A stretch of DNA of 64,000 nt from Ailurus styani (taxonomy: Eukaryota > Chordata > Mammalia > Carnivora > Ailuridae): positions 654,799 to 718,798 of the forward strand of contig LNAC01000273.1 of assembly GCA_002007465.1 (NCBI GenBank), written 5' to 3'. The notes beneath the pieces are model-generated. The model was not told the origin of the DNA. It worked only from the letters and a program-made list of their open reading frames with translations, and did no database searches. Shown piece by piece: positions 1 through 12,671 of this stretch. The translations under genes were made by a program, and so were the position numbers. Within the stretch, counting starts at the first letter, position 1. Each line of letters begins with the position of its first letter.

Positions 1-2503
1 AGGACCAGTGTATGCCAGGACATCTCTTCTAAAATAAAGGCAAATGATCGCATCTCATACTCCCACCACTAGAAGTAAATATGGTATCTGGTAGGCTTCT
101 GCAGGTTCTGGAGGCAGCATATTCACATTTAGGAATATCCAACCCACTTACTGAGTGACATGGAAAGCTGCCACCTTTAAAGAATATGCTCTGTGCAATC
201 CAAGCTGTAATTCAAGCAGCCTTGCTGCTTGGGCTGTACAATCTGGCCCATCCTCTAGTATTATAGGTATCTGTGGTGGGTAAAACTCCAAAAGAGAATC
301 ACAATAGAGACATGCACTTACCTGGTGCCAGTCATGCCACCCACAGCATAGTGCTACACACTATTCAAATAAACAACTCCCTGTGAGCTCCTGAATTCTG
401 GTAGATGTGGAGAATCTGACTATGAAACACCAAATATTCATGGTTCCGGAGATGACCATTGTGAGCTGAGTTCTGGCAGATCCACTGAGTCATAAGTTTG
501 GGCAGGCCAAGTCATAGACCAGCATAAGATGGAAGTGATTCATCTGGGATGGGGCATGAGTAGAGCCATGGGGTATAAGGAAGAGTCTTGAACAGGATGC
601 CCAAGACCCCATATCATCTGTCACAGTTGCACAGTCACCTTTTCCTCACCTTACACCTATGTCCACAAGAGGTGGACTGTGACCAGGGGATGGAAGAGTA
701 AAAAAAGGCTCCATGTGTTTCACAGTTGGATTGACTTGGAATGTGAGTATTGCACACTAGAACTCCACTTAGGGATGCTCCAACAGAGTGTGTTAAGGGA
801 AATTCTCCTTTTAAGTCCAGCTTTGGTCAATGTACCTAGTTACGCACTTCCACTTATATGGAAGGGGAAGTGGCCCTGGCTAAGAATATATATGGGCTTG
901 TGGACAGTGTCAAATGGCTTAGCTCATTGGTTATGTGGCTTGAAAAAAGAAGGAAAGGAATATTCTGAAGGAGGTCTAGTGTGTGACTAGACCTTTGTGA
1001 ATGCACAAAGTGTGGAGTCTTTGCATTACATGTTAATTTCTGCCAGAGACCCACTATGGAAAGTTATTTAGTTAGTAAATAACTAAGTAGACTGCACCAG
1101 TCAGCCAATTGACATCAGACTTTTTTTTTTTAAGATTTATATATTTATTTATTTGACAGAGAGAGAGAGAGACAGAGAGGGAACACAAGCAGGGGGAGTG
1201 CGAGAGGGAGAAGCAGGCTTCCCACAGAGCAGGGAGCCCGATATAGGGCTCGATCCAAGGACCCTGGGATCATGACCCGAGCCAAAGGGAGACGCTTAAC
1301 GACTGAGCCACCCAGGTGCCCCGTGACATCAGCCTTTTGTTGCCAGCCACCCAAGAGCTGCCAAATGACTTATGATCAGAGTAGCCATAGTGGAATGAGT
1401 GGCACTTTAACATATGTGTACCTACTTACCCCAACTGATCTAACTACTGTTGTTATTTCAAGTTTAACACGTTGATAACAGAAACCAATGATGAGCCTCA
1501 GATATGGTACCATTTCTTGAAGGGATCAAAACCCAACTTGATGGTGAGTTGATTTCACAGGATTCCTTTTACTCTGGCAGAAGCTGTGACTGATATGACT
1601 AAAATAATGATATACTACAAGTATGGGTTTCTATTTCCAGATTGCAGAAGTTCAGCCAGCACCAATGCCGAGGGTTTTGGATCCATGAACATAGAATCCT
1701 GCCTAGCATTTTCTTGGATCAAAGAAGCTTCTGTAAAACAATGGAGGTGTAACAGTGGGAGCAAGGTCATGGAATATACTGGTCCTGTTAAATACTCCAC
1801 CACCCAGTTGTTGCTGACTGAGTAGTCTCTTGAAAGTACAACAGAGGTGCCAACATGCTGGTAATACCTGGTGTGGGTAACTACCACCCCATGGAATGTA
1901 ATATTCAATTAAATAAAGGATCATTATAGGGCACTCTAGCCCCAATATGTGGAATATGTAAGACTGGGAATCAAGAGGTAGAAATATAAATGGTCTTACT
2001 TCCCATTTTTTCACGAGGATCTATTTGGGGAGTTTGTGATCCCCACATCTGTAACTTTAGGCTCTGTATGTCTAGAAATTATAGTTCTTAGAGGGGAACA
2101 TTTACCTCAGGGGAGATCTCATGTATTCCATTAATCTTTCATGTGATGGCCCCTGCCCAGTCACATCAGATAATTTTCACCAAGAGAACTACAGATAAGG
2201 AGAGCAATAATGTTGTAATGTTATAATCAGGAGGACATAGAACTACAATTACACAATGTGAGCAAGGAACAATAGAGCAGGTGATTCACTGGGGCATTTC
2301 TTGGAACACCCCTACATAACTTGATGGTTAAAAAAAAAATGGTGGGTCAGCCATGGTTTGAGAAACTGGTGACAGGGGGCAGGACTTTTCAGGGATTAGG
2401 ATCTAGTTCACCCTACATGTAACCTACTTAAACTAGCAGATGTGCTAGACTAGAGGTTGGAGAATCTGTAGCTGATATTGGAGGAAGGACAAGGAGTATT
2501 AGA
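1..2503 (+). mobile_element. Decayed ERVL-class endogenous retrovirus, internal (pol) region, 5' end outside window
   Basis: A fossil of a class III (ERVL-type) endogenous retrovirus, no longer coding. The clearest match is the RNase H to integrase part of pol. Bases about 853-930 translate to a stretch including KWPWLRIYMGLWTVSNGLA, which fits the ERVL RNase H region, and about 490-545 and 1480-1560 also follow ERVL pol. Every frame is cut by stops and frameshifts; the longest open piece is 103 codons (679-990). A SINE (1119-1323) interrupts it. From about 1900 on the match is weak and the sequence is presumably the end of the internal region. The class call is from remembered family similarity; subfamily is not resolved. 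Confidence 0.6.
1119..1323 (-). mobile_element. can-SINE (SINEC), minus strand, inside the ERVL remnant
   Basis: A tRNA-Lys-derived carnivore SINE in reverse orientation: a T-run and AAGATTTAT..TTTATTTATTTGACAGAG tail at the left, GA-rich middle, and GAGCCACCCAGGTGCCCC (inverted 5' box) at the right. It is flanked by a 9 bp direct repeat TGACATCAG at 1110-1118 and 1324-1332, the target-site duplication. It therefore inserted into the already present retroviral fossil. Subtype has TTAACGACTGAG in the box B neighbourhood. Confidence 0.95.
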
Positions 2504-3110
2504 TGTAGTCTTGGGCTCCACTTTTCCCACTAACCTATGTCCCTGAGTTGCCCCAGGGAAAGAGACCAACCAGAATTCTAGAGCTTTTCTTAGGTAGGAT
2601 GAACCTGCTCTATGAGGAAAGTAGTTCCGAGTGGTGTAAGGAAGGAGTCACCTGAAGTGAGTGTGTTGTCTTATGCAGATCTGCTTTGAGGATCTACCTG
2701 ATTGGTGGCTATTGACTGTTTACACCTAGCTACATCCCACTCTCTTCCTCTTGGCTGAAGAAAGGTGTCTTGCTAAAGTCTGTGTCCCATTTGCAGAGCA
2801 GCTTGCACCCCATGACAGATCAATATAATGATACAAATGCCTGTCTGGCTCCTCTACCACTGAGGATATGACTGGGGGATTGGGGATTGGGGATATGTCT
2901 GAAAGTCATCCCCAGATTCTTAGTTCTCTGCAAGATTTGCTGAGTCCCATGTTGCAATATTATCAAACTTGAACTTCAACCTCTACCTGAACAGTCCTAT
3001 TTCCCTTGCTCTTTTATAGGTAGCATTCCAGAGGTCACTCTCCAATTAAACCCCTATCTATACATTTCAGAATCTCAGAGCCTGTTTTTTAGGGAATCCG
3101 TCCTATGACA
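2504..3110 (+). mobile_element. Probable 3' LTR of the ERVL element
   Basis: The segment begins TGTAG just after a purine-rich stretch (2481-2495) that could be the polypurine tract, and ends CCTATGACA, so it has TG...CA LTR ends. An ATTAAA polyadenylation-like signal lies at 3045-3050, followed by the CTCAGAGCCTG...GGGAATCC...CTATGACA ending typical of many mammalian LTR 3' ends. The length (607 bp) suits an LTR. The right edge is better supported than the left. The matching 5' LTR would lie outside the window. A tandem GGGGATT triplet sits at about 2874-2896. Confidence 0.42.
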
Positions 3111-3124
3111 CTTGGGTAGGAGGA

Positions 3125-3700
3125 GAGACTATTTCCTTTTAAGGAAACAGCTTGCACAGATTCACAGAAGGGAGAAGTGACAGGTATGAACACTTAGTAA
3201 TTTACTGTTGGAGTTTAGATGTATTGGGGAACATGCTTGGGGAGAGAGATGGAAGCCAGATCATAAAAGACTTTGAATGCTAGGATGATTGCCTTGAATA
3301 CCTAGTTTAATTGGCAATCTGGAACATTCATGGCTTTTAGAGCAGGCAGCTAAACTGATCTGAACCTTGCTGTGGGAATATTGCAAGGTATGTAAATTGC
3401 ATTTACATGCAATTGAGGAAGGGTTCATATTAAAGACCCATTGGAGGGATTACCTTCGGTTTCCTGGGGGAGAAATAATTGTTTTTGGCCATGGTTAATG
3501 ACAATGGAAATGGTGAGGAGAGTTCCCAGGCCACAGTGTAGAGGTAAATGGGGCTGGGGATTTAATTTGATGTGAGGACAAGTGGGAACTGGCAAAATGT
3601 GATATTTCTGGAAGTTTGAGAAAGATGTTTTGGGGCCTTTAGAAGTCTTTAGAAGAACCAGGAAGTGCCAGTTCACTGGGTTTCCTTGGAGATGATATTC
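3125..3700 (+). repeat. Old mammalian interspersed repeat, copy 1 (family not named)
   Basis: The block around GCCAGATCATAAAAGACTTTG, with 'agagcaggcagctaaactgatctgaacc' about 90 bp later, follows a very common mammalian repeat of the 'aaggtgacatttgagcaaagacctgaagg' type. Two better copies lie at 19512-20190 and 21040-21720, and a poor one at 47340-47840. I believe it is LINE-derived but cannot assign the family from memory. Divergence is high, so it predates carnivores. Confidence 0.45.
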
Positions 3701-5419
3701 TAGAAATTTTCAGAGGGCATGGGGAAGCTTTTTGTTCAGCAGTTCCCTACTAAAATCCTCCCAGCTGATTACAGAACTGTTTCCTAATCTCTGTTCCCAT
3801 TTTCTCCCTAGGTTCAGCCTGCTCCATTCATTTTGTCTTTGTTCCTTTGGGGATTAGTTGAGACAGACTGTGAGTAGGTCGAATAGCTGCTTCTCTCTCC
3901 CACAAACCAGAGCACTATTGTATAGGCCCCTTTTAAGAGCAAAGGTTTTTAATGACCCCAAGCTTTGACTTAGTTATTCTTATTATAGTGTTACTTAAAC
4001 ACATTTAAACATAAAAATAGGTATAAACTCTGTGTTTATCGGTTTTATATAACTATGTATAAGAAAAACCATTTTATAAATTCAAGTCAATAAAAACTAC
4101 AAAACTAATAAAATTTAAATTAAGATCATTAATTTTATGGACAGATGAAGTTGTTCTGTGGAACTTAAATTGCTACTTACAACCTAAATGACAATCAGGC
4201 TTTTCTGAGTTTGGAATGCCAGTACTATCTTATCACTTACTGTGACTTAATTTGCTCACCATTTTCTATATTCAAACTATAGAAAAATCCTCATGAGGAT
4301 TTCAAATGAAATTAGTTGGCCTTTTCTGAACAGGTACCCTTCAATTGTCTATGATGCACATTTCTCTTTAGCCTTAGACAATTAAAGGGATGCAATTTGA
4401 TCCAGGGACATCCTGAACACAAATGTGTATCTGGAAGCCAAAAGTGAGTTACAGTATTTGGTCATAGACTTTTCATCCCAATGAGTCACAATATGATTCC
4501 TGAGAAATTTTTAGGTTACCATACTAAACATACGTCTAAATTTTTAGGAGCTCAGGAATCCAGCACATTTTTTTTTTTAAATAAATTTCTTGGTCCGCTG
4601 CTTGTCTTGAACTGCTACAATGATATTGAATTCTTTCTTTGTTCTTTCAGAGCACTGGCAAGCAATTCCACAGAATTTCATCTTAATGTACAATTAAAGA
4701 CTCTTTATGGGTAAAATACTATGAATTTATTCAGGGTGACCACGATTTAGTGTTCATAAGCCAAAATTTGTATAATCTTAGACTTGCTAAATTTCTTTCT
4801 TTATTAAGTGGTCTGGTTGCCACACACAACTTGGAAAGTCTGAGAAGCTTCTAGCGATAAGTGGCCTTCCTTCTTCCTCAGAAAGGCTGCTTGTAGAAGT
4901 GTTGAAAACCCTGTCTTAGGTTAGTGATGATTTTCAATTATTATTCTTGGCTTTAATGGATAAGTTCCTTCAGGTTTAGGCTCATCATGATCAACATTGT
5001 TGTGTATTTATTTAATCATGGTCTATAGTGGTAGCAAAGCATAATTATACTACCAATTTTCTGTCCTCCAGTCTTATAATAACTTCACATTAAGGTATGT
5101 ACTCTGAATCATATATGAATCATCTATATTATCTAATCCTAACCACCTCCCCCAAATTTAATCGTACATTGAGTGATTGTACATCATGGAGTAATATTTT
5201 CAATGGAAATTAAGAACAGGAAAATTAAATGAGTTTCAGGGCCTTTTGCCTTGTTGAAATGAGTGCAGGTCAAAACAGTTTGAAAGCTACTATTCTAATT
5301 AGCAGGACACCTCAAACTAGTTTATTTGTCTTTGTCTCTGGCTCTAGGAAAGTCACACTTAGTAAAGTGTTCTTTAAATTATCTTTGTGTAAATTTAGTC
5401 TTCATAATTTGCTGCCTAA
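3701..5419. other. Unannotated AT-rich sequence
   Basis: No gene or confident repeat seen. Short open frames (for example 4481-4714) have no recognisable domains and fit chance in AT-rich DNA. Confidence 0.6.
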
Positions 5420-5431
5420 AATCCATGATGA

Positions 5432-5634
5432 CCAGGGCACCTGGGTGGCTCAGTTGGTTAAACACCTGACTCTTGACTTCGGCTCAGGTCATGATCTCAG
5501 GGTTGTGAGATGGAGCCCAGAGTCAGGCTCTGTGCTCAGCGGGGAGTCTGCTTGAGATTCTCTTGTTCCCTCTGTGCCTCCCCCCACCTCTCTCTCTCTC
5601 TCTCTCCCTATAATAAATAAATAAAGCTTAAAAA
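5432..5634 (+). mobile_element. can-SINE, plus strand (older CTGACTCTTGACTTC subtype)
   Basis: Starts GGGCACCTGGGTGGCTCAG, has the GACTCTTGACTTCGGCTCAGG block, a (CT)n stretch and an AATAAATAAATAAAGCTT tail. Target duplication is imperfect: 10 of 12 bases match between 5420-5431 and 5635-5646. The TAAACACCTGACTCTTGAC variant is the older caniform form, so this copy is likely older than the TTAAAGCCTCTGCC copies. The open frame at 5229-5555 runs into it and is not a gene. Confidence 0.93.
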
Positions 5635-5646
5635 AATTCCTGATGA

Positions 5647-7972
5647 GTGGATCACAATTTAATTAAGAAACAACGTGGAATGGACCCTTAGCATAATTCT
5701 AGCCCTAATAGGTCAGATTTGGAATCAAACTGGTACATGTTGGATCAAATCCAGATGGGTTTAGAACATGAACATTGAACATGGTCCCACAGAATGGATT
5801 TCAAGGATAGCATAGTAAGAATGTAGTGCAAATAAAAATGACATGGATAGCTCTTTTGATGGATAAGAAATGTAGGTAGGACAGGGGATAGAAGAAATGT
5901 CTTGGTGAACACAGATGAGGATGATATAGGGAACCTGAGTCTGGAGTTATTTTAAGCATTGGCCTTGGGGTATGAAAGGCAAAGGAAACGAAAAGCAAAG
6001 TCTATGAAATTTACTTGAATGTTAGACAAGTGCCTGTCTGAAAAAATTTGAAACTGTTATACTCAAATCAGTTCAATATGTTCAGTATTATTATTATTTT
6101 TATAACTAATTTATTTATTTTAATACTGTTGAGCCCTGTAATAAACCACACTTCTCAGAATTTTTTCTGGCACTTTTTTACAGTAGAGGACCACACTTTT
6201 TCTGTTCTCTGGGTTTATTTAGAGCATTTGGTTGTCTGCTAATTTCCCTAGGTATCTTAAGTACAAAAATGTGAATTTAAGACAATAAGGGAAAGGCCTA
6301 AATTTTTATTAAAAGAGAGTTGCTGAGGGGTATGGGTAGCCTCACAGAACTTTGTTATATCGTATTTCATTTTGTATTTTCATCGCCTTTCTTTATTATT
6401 TACATATAATTAAAGATCCTTCCCAGGAGATATGAAGACTTTGGTAAGTGCAAATCAATGGCAGTACTTTCAGAGGAAAGCTTGGTGGTTAGCTGGTGAT
6501 GGTAGGATTTGCAGAAGCTTGGGAATTTAAAAGATAGTTTTTATTGCTTCGTTCTTTCTACAGAGTGAAACATGGTGGGGATGAGAACATATATAATTCC
6601 AACACTCTTCCTTGAAAACAGGAATTACCAAGGTAGTCTATCTATACAAACCTATTTCTATGTCTACTTCTCAGATTCTCTTGAAGACACAATTGATGGG
6701 TTGCTCTTTCGCTAGTTACTTATTTTTCTGGTTAAATCTACACGTGCATAAAAATCACAAGGTGAATAGCTGGAGTTGCATTAAAATAGTTTTTTGATTC
6801 CATGGCATCTTAACCAAACCTCTACTTCTTGATTTTTGCCTCTGCCTAAGAATATACATCTCAAACGATATTTTCTTATACTCATAATGAAAGGGTAGTG
6901 ATTTAGGCAAAAGCTTTCTGATAAATTCAGTGAATGAAATGCATATTCTGCTTTAATCTCTGCACTTCTTCAAAGCAGGGTGGTAATGGCTATGTCTAGA
7001 ATATTGAAATTCCAGAAAACCAGGACAAGTGAATGTGCAGATTTTAAGTCTGAGAACTAGAGTTCGCTCTAGTTTCAGTACAGTTGTCTTCTCCAGGCTT
7101 ATAGAATCCCCACCTACTTCATCCATGTAACACTGTTCCCACACACTTTCTGCCTCTGTGGTCTTTCTATTTATGCCCTGTCAACCGTCTCTTCCATGGC
7201 TTGCCAACTGTGCCCTCCCATTGGTCTCTTTTTCCACAAGGAGACATTTATTGGTCTTTTTTGGTAGCTGCGTAGATTGAAGGAAAGGAGACAATTCTGA
7301 AAAAGAGTAGACTTATATATTTCCCCTAAAAATTAGAAAAGTTTTAATCTCTCCCAGACTTAAATTTCTTCATGTCGTATATATTAATAAAGTTATATAC
7401 AACTGCGTTACCTTTGTGTGTGTAAACAACTTTCTGGAACTCATCCAGGTCTTTGAAGAGTACTTACGTCCACATAATAACCAAACGTCCTGATGAAAGA
7501 ATCAATCAGTCAAATCATTCAGTTGTTTGATTGACAAGACACCATTGTTTGAATATTTGTTTAATCAGAAGATATTGAACAACTGCATCTTAATAACTGG
7601 ATGAATGGGTATTGTTTAAATAATGATGCAGATATCTCTCTTTTTTTATTTAGTTATTCCGGTTTCAGTAGTCACAGCTTTGCTATTAAAACCTAGAGAG
7701 TAATTTATTCACTGTGATCTCATTGCTGGTATTGTTCTGTAACCAGACTGATTCTAAGAAATAAAAATGTTAGTTTCTGTTGATTACACAGATTTATTTT
7801 TTTCATACAGATTTATTTTTATTCTAAATGTCATACAATCACTAAATCTTATGTATATATTTACCTATGTACTTTTATAGGTTTATGTATATTAAGTAAT
7901 AGAGATTTTCATAAAACTCATGCAGTAATACGTAAAAATAGTAGTTGCAAAGTTCATTTTTTATTTTCTTTT
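5647..7972. other. Unannotated AT-rich sequence
   Basis: No gene, RNA or clear repeat recognised. A tiny local duplication of an ACAGATTTATTTTT unit is seen near 7787-7820. Confidence 0.55.
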
Positions 7973-7987
7973 AAAATGAGCAAAATA

Positions 7988-8175
7988 GGGCACCTGCATG
8001 GCTCAGTGGGTTAAAGCCTCTGCCTTCAGCTCAGGTCACGATCCCAGGGTCCTGGGATCGAGGCCTGCATCTGCTTAGCAGGGAGTCTGCTTCCTCCTCC
8101 CTGCCTGCCTCTCTGCCTACTTATGATCTCTCTCTCTGTGTCAAATAAATAAATAGAATCTTTTAAAAAAATAAT
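7988..8175 (+). mobile_element. can-SINE, plus strand (mustelid-type TTAAAGCCTCTGCC subtype)
   Basis: GGGCACCTGCATGGCTCAG 5' box, GGGTTAAAGCCTCTGCCTTC, CT-rich core and AAATAAATAAATAGAATCTTTT tail. Flanked by a 15 bp target duplication with one mismatch (7973-7987 and 8176-8190). The short duplication divergence fits a fairly recent insertion. Confidence 0.96.
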
Positions 8176-8336
8176 AAAATGTGCAAAATAAAGCATTTAC
8201 ACAGGAAGGGGAGAACAAAAGAAACATTTAGTTAGTCTTATATTGGTGTGAATATAAGTATTCTTTATCAAGAAAAGTTACTGTTTATCATACCACTGGT
8301 ATCAGCACACTATTTTTGATAAATAATATTAAAAAA

Positions 8337-8534
8337 TTTTTTTTTAAGATTTTATTTATTTATTTGACAGAGAGAAACACAGTGAGAGAGGGACACACAA
8401 ACAGGGGGAGTGGGAGAGGGAGAAGCAGGCCTCCAGCAGAGCAGGAAACCTGATGTGGGGCTCCATCCCAGGACTCTGGGATCATGACCTGAGCTGAAGG
8501 TAGATGCTTAACGACTGAGCCACCCAAGTACCTC
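8337..8534 (-). mobile_element. can-SINE, minus strand
   Basis: T-run plus AAGATTTTATTTATTTATTTGACAG tail at the left, GA-rich body and inverted 5' box GAGCCACCCAAGTACC at the right. A clean target duplication was not found. The open frame at 8360-8638 is the SINE plus the adjoining CA repeat read through and is not a gene. Confidence 0.92.
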
Positions 8535-8584
8535 TGGATATTGTTTTTTATTTGGATTTCTTTCCAAAATTTTCTGAACTTGAG

Positions 8585-8587
<3 letters not shown>

Positions 8588-8618
<31 letters not shown>
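8588..8618. repeat. (CA)n microsatellite
   Basis: About 15 uninterrupted AC units, 53 bp to the right of the minus-strand SINE 5' end. Confidence 0.97.
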
Positions 8619-10954
8619 ATTTTATGGAATAAAACCAATTCTTTAGGCTATTAACTAGATTTTTCCATTACAATAATGGATTTTTTCTGGTCACAATATA
8701 TTAAATACGTTACCGACTTTTTTCCCTTTAACCTAATTTAACAAGTGTTTATTAAGTACCAATTTTATATCTGAAATGATATGCATATGTAATGGCTGTT
8801 TGGGTTAAGTACAAGTTTCAATGCAGTTAAAGCAGATATACTGATTTAAAAATACAGAAATGACATTTATGCTTTTTTGTTTTTGTGATCTGGGTATAGT
8901 CCTCCAGTCAACCTTATCCCTATGCTTTCTAAAATAAACTTTTTATGCAAGTATCTTATTTGCTGAAAATTTAGAATTTAAAAATATTTATTAGTTAATA
9001 GCTTTTGTCTGGATAACTCAAACATCTTTAAACTGTGACTTAAATAATTTGGAAATTTATATTACCTTCTTTTAAAAATTCCTCTCTTGTTTCTATCCAT
9101 TGCCCATATTTTGTGCATAACACAATATTTAATAGTCACTTTATTAATTTATACTAGATCGTTATAATGACTTCCATGTGAATTTATATTGTTTATTTCT
9201 TTACAGAATCAGCAAAATTTATTATTAGAAATACAATTTCTGTAACTCTGCATAGTTTCTGCAATGAAACTGGCTGTAACTGTGACAAGTCTTTGAAAGT
9301 AGAGGAAAAAATTCTATGGAATCTGGAGTAGCAATGATTGATTCACAGAGCATTTATTCAAGAGCTAAATTTAGCTTTCCCCTTGGTACTGAATGTCAAA
9401 ATATTTATAGATAGTATGTGTACACACACATGAACAAACATATACTCATTCATATATGAGTACTTAAAATTTTTGACCATTTTAGTTATTTAAACAATAA
9501 CAAAACAAAATGGAAAAACATATCCCTAAATTATATAGAAATACTTTCCTCAAGTAATATTTTTCGAAGAACAAAATAACAATGAAAAAATTACTGTGGC
9601 CAATAATAATGGAAAGTTTCCTTTCTGCAGCAAAAATACTAAGGTACACATTTCTTAATAAAACGAGGAGACAGTATAAAATATCTACTGCAAGCAAATG
9701 GCTTAAATGAGCACATACTGATTTTAAAAAATGAAGAATTCATACAAAAATATCACTATTATGATAAAGAATATTTTATGACCTTCCATCTTGAGGACTT
9801 CAGTCAGCAGGAGTCTGAGCTTGGCTTCCCACTGTCAGTGCTAAGGAGATTAGTGATGTAATTGTCATTGAATCCGATGTCCTTCTAAAAAAAGACCCAA
9901 ATTTGAAATGCAAATCAGAATTTATTGAATCTTTTATGACACGGTGGAAGAATTAAAGAACTTGGTTTATGATGAGAAGACAAGATTGACAACTAGATAA
10001 GAGGTATGTTTTTAGCAAAGGAACAAAACAAAATAAGCAATGAAATCAGATTTTTGGTGGTCTCATTTTAATACGCAAACAGATTTTTTAGTAATTTGAG
10101 GACACTAAAACACTTAAAAGATCATCTTCTAGGCATCTTATCATTGAAACAACTACCTTCCCTTCATCTGAGCCAATTAATGGGCTCAAATGAAATCCCT
10201 GTATAAATAAATCTTAAATACTTGAAACCCCCATTGGTGATAACAAGAATTTCATGTATACAAACACTACGCCCAATAGTTGTAACCCTGAACTGCGTCA
10301 ATAATAATGGATGTATCTGTTTGGGCTTCAGGGAATCGAAGGATCCTGACAGACATATCCCAAAATCTCTATTTATATTCCATAATGCGACATAAGACAT
10401 GTAAGTTGCTTTGGAAATTCTGCATTATAGAGGAAAACCATAGCATCTTGGACTTTGTTGGACTCAATCCAAAGAATTTTAGTGTGTAAGTGTGTGTTTT
10501 GTAGTCCAAAGGCAGCTACAGAGTTGCCGTTAAAGGAACGTGAGCTATTTTTAAACAAAAACAAGACAAGCTAGCTCTCTGCTGATACAGTGTGGTTCTC
10601 TGACTTGCCCACGACAAATAACTGATTTGGAAAGAGTGGCCAGTGAACTCTTTGGATTAGTGCAGCATTAATTGTGACCTGGTTGTAGAGCATGTATTAC
10701 ATGTCAAATTTAGGCACAAGAAACACAACAAGTGTTCCCTTCTCAAAGCAACTCATACCGTGTTTGTTAAGGTAAGAAATGTTTAGAGAATAATACTTAT
10801 CTTAAGCTGCGATAGGGAGAGAGGGTTGACATAAGTTACACGAAGAGAGAGATTCACGTTGGACTGGTGCTTAGTTGAGGCATGAAGAAAATATTTAATT
10901 TACAAGGACAAGACCGGAAGGGCAGGTCATGTCAGACAAGGAAAGTAACACGTT
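8619..10954. other. Unannotated AT-rich sequence
   Basis: No gene or confident repeat. Short 'tttattaagtacc' type fragments (about 8735-8810) hint at very old repeat debris. Confidence 0.5.
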
Positions 10955-10971
10955 GAAATCGAAAAGCTTGA

Positions 10972-11173
10972 GGGGTGCCTGGGTGGCTCAGTAGTTTAAA
11001 GCCTCTGCCTTCATTCAGCTCAGGTCATGATCTCAGGGTCCTGGGTCGAGGCCCACATCGGGCTCCCTGCTCAGCAGCGAGCCTGCTTCCTCCTCTCTCT
11101 CTGCCTGCCTCTCTGCCTCCTTGTGATCTCTCTCTCTGTCAAATAAATAAATAAAATCTTAAAAAAAAAAAAA
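10972..11173 (+). mobile_element. can-SINE, plus strand (TTAAAGCCTCTGCC subtype)
   Basis: GGGTGCCTGGGTGGCTCAG 5' box, TTTAAAGCCTCTGCCTTCA followed by a small internal ATTCAGCTCAG duplication, CT-rich core and AAATAAATAAATAAAATCTT plus an A-run. Target duplication of 17 bp with one mismatch: 10955-10971 and 11174-11190. Confidence 0.97.
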
Positions 11174-11224
11174 GAAATTGAAAAGCTTGAACAGCATTAG
11201 GTCGAATGATAATATTAATCATGA

Positions 11225-11400
11225 TAGTAACAAGCATTTACTGATTTCTTATGGAAGTCTCTCTTCTAAGCACTTTCATCTACTATGCCATTTCATGATC
11301 AAACTTTTTTCTTAGAAATGAAGAAAGAAGATTCACAGGGAACTATGTGACTTCCCTAGGGAGGAGCTGGATGTAGGTAATCTCAGAGTCAGTTTAATTG
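11225..11400 (-). repeat. MIR fragment, minus strand
   Basis: Reads as reverse MIR: 'aagcatttactgatttc', 'ttctaagcactttcat', then 'gaagattcacaggg' and 'gacttccctagggagga' corresponding to the MIR core. Diverged, as expected for an ancient tRNA-derived SINE. Confidence 0.6.
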
Positions 11401-12437
11401 GTCGAAATGACAGATGTAAAACTTGTTTATTGTGGGAAAGAACCAAGTTAGTGCTGACCTGGTATAGACATCATAGTTGGTTTTATTAACTAATGTCAGC
11501 TATGACATATTTTATTTTAAAATCAGGTTACTGCATTTGTCTATCTTCAATTGTAGGAAACTCTAATTCCAATGTTTGTGAAAATAAGTTACTGGTCACA
11601 TAGCGGTAGGTACATAGCAGAAGAGAACCATTGTTATGTAGGAACTTTTAGTTTGTCTATTTACTGAGTTTCTTTATTGCCCCAGAGCAAATTAAGTCCT
11701 TTAACTCAGGGGAATAAATAAATAAATAAATAAAAGATAAAGTTTGAAATGACCAGTTGTTCAATTAGAAAAAAATGTAGAAAAGTCTCAATTTCTGGAC
11801 AGTCTAAATGTGGAAAAACCATTAAACACTAAAACTTGAGGCGAACTTACAAATTCTCTTCCTAAATTAAAATTGAAATTAATATTGCTGCAAAGTCATT
11901 ACACTATAGAGATGGACATAAATGTAATTAATTGATGTTAGAAATATCATACAACTTAATAGAATTATTTTGCTAATAGATTTTCAATTGAGACTCCAGC
12001 CTATAAAAAAGTCAGTCTGATGGACTTTTCTGGAGAATCCTAATAGACACAGTTAATATACATTATTTATGTTCAGCAGTGTTTTTTATTATACACATGT
12101 GCCCAAAGGCTTAGGCAATGGGCAAAGATTTTTTTAAATAAATTGAAAGAATAAATAAATTAAATAAAATTAAAGCCACATGTTACATTTGGGGGCGGGG
12201 GAGAGTCATATTCATGTAACTGTTGGCTACTCTGTATGTTAAGCTTGAGTCTGGTTTCAGGTAATCTTATGATTAAAGGCCTATTCCCTAAATAGTCTAG
12301 GGCTAGTCTCTAGTAACATGCAGAGAAAGCAGTGGATAGAGACTCAGGTTCAGCACATCCTCAGAACCTTGAACACAATCCATGCAGTTTTTGACTTAGC
12401 TGTGAGGCATCTTAGTGATTTAAAGGGACACATTCTT
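11401..12437. other. Unannotated sequence with an (AAAT)n run
   Basis: Contains a short (AAAT)n simple repeat at 11713-11735. Nothing else recognised. Confidence 0.55.
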
Positions 12438-12453
12438 CTAACTATGTAACTTT

Positions 12454-12655
12454 TTAAAAAAATATTTTATTTATTTATTTGACAGAGAGAGAGAGAGAGA
12501 GAGAGATACAAGTAGGCAGAGAGGCAGGCAGAGGGAGAGGGGGAAGCAGGCTCCTGCCGAGCAGGGAGCCCAATGTGGGCCTCGATCCCAGGACCCTGAG
12601 ATCATGACCTGAGTCAAACGCAGAGGCTTTAACCCACTGAGCCACCCAGGTGTCC
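12454..12655 (-). mobile_element. can-SINE, minus strand (TTAAAGCCTCTG subtype)
   Basis: Inverted tail AATATTTTATTTATTTATTTG, (GA)n, AAGTAGGCAGAGAGGCAGGC and inverted 5' box GAGCCACCCAGGTGTCCC. GAGGCTTTAACCCACTGAG marks the mustelid-type subtype. 16 bp target duplication with one mismatch: 12438-12453 and 12656-12671. Confidence 0.97.
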
Positions 12656-12671
12656 CTAACTAGGTAACTTT

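Noticed and set aside
1586..2014. Short frames over the retroviral fossil
   Set aside because: Remnants of decayed ERVL sequence with stops and frameshifts; not functional genes.
2874..2896. Quadruplex from GGGGATT tandem
   Set aside because: Only three G-runs of adequate length, one short of a standard quadruplex.
5229..5555. 108-codon frame
   Set aside because: Ends in a can-SINE read in the sense direction; no coding support.
7988..8175. SINE 5' boxes as tRNA genes
   Set aside because: The tRNA-like A/B boxes belong to can-SINEs; no cloverleaf with a proper acceptor stem is kept.
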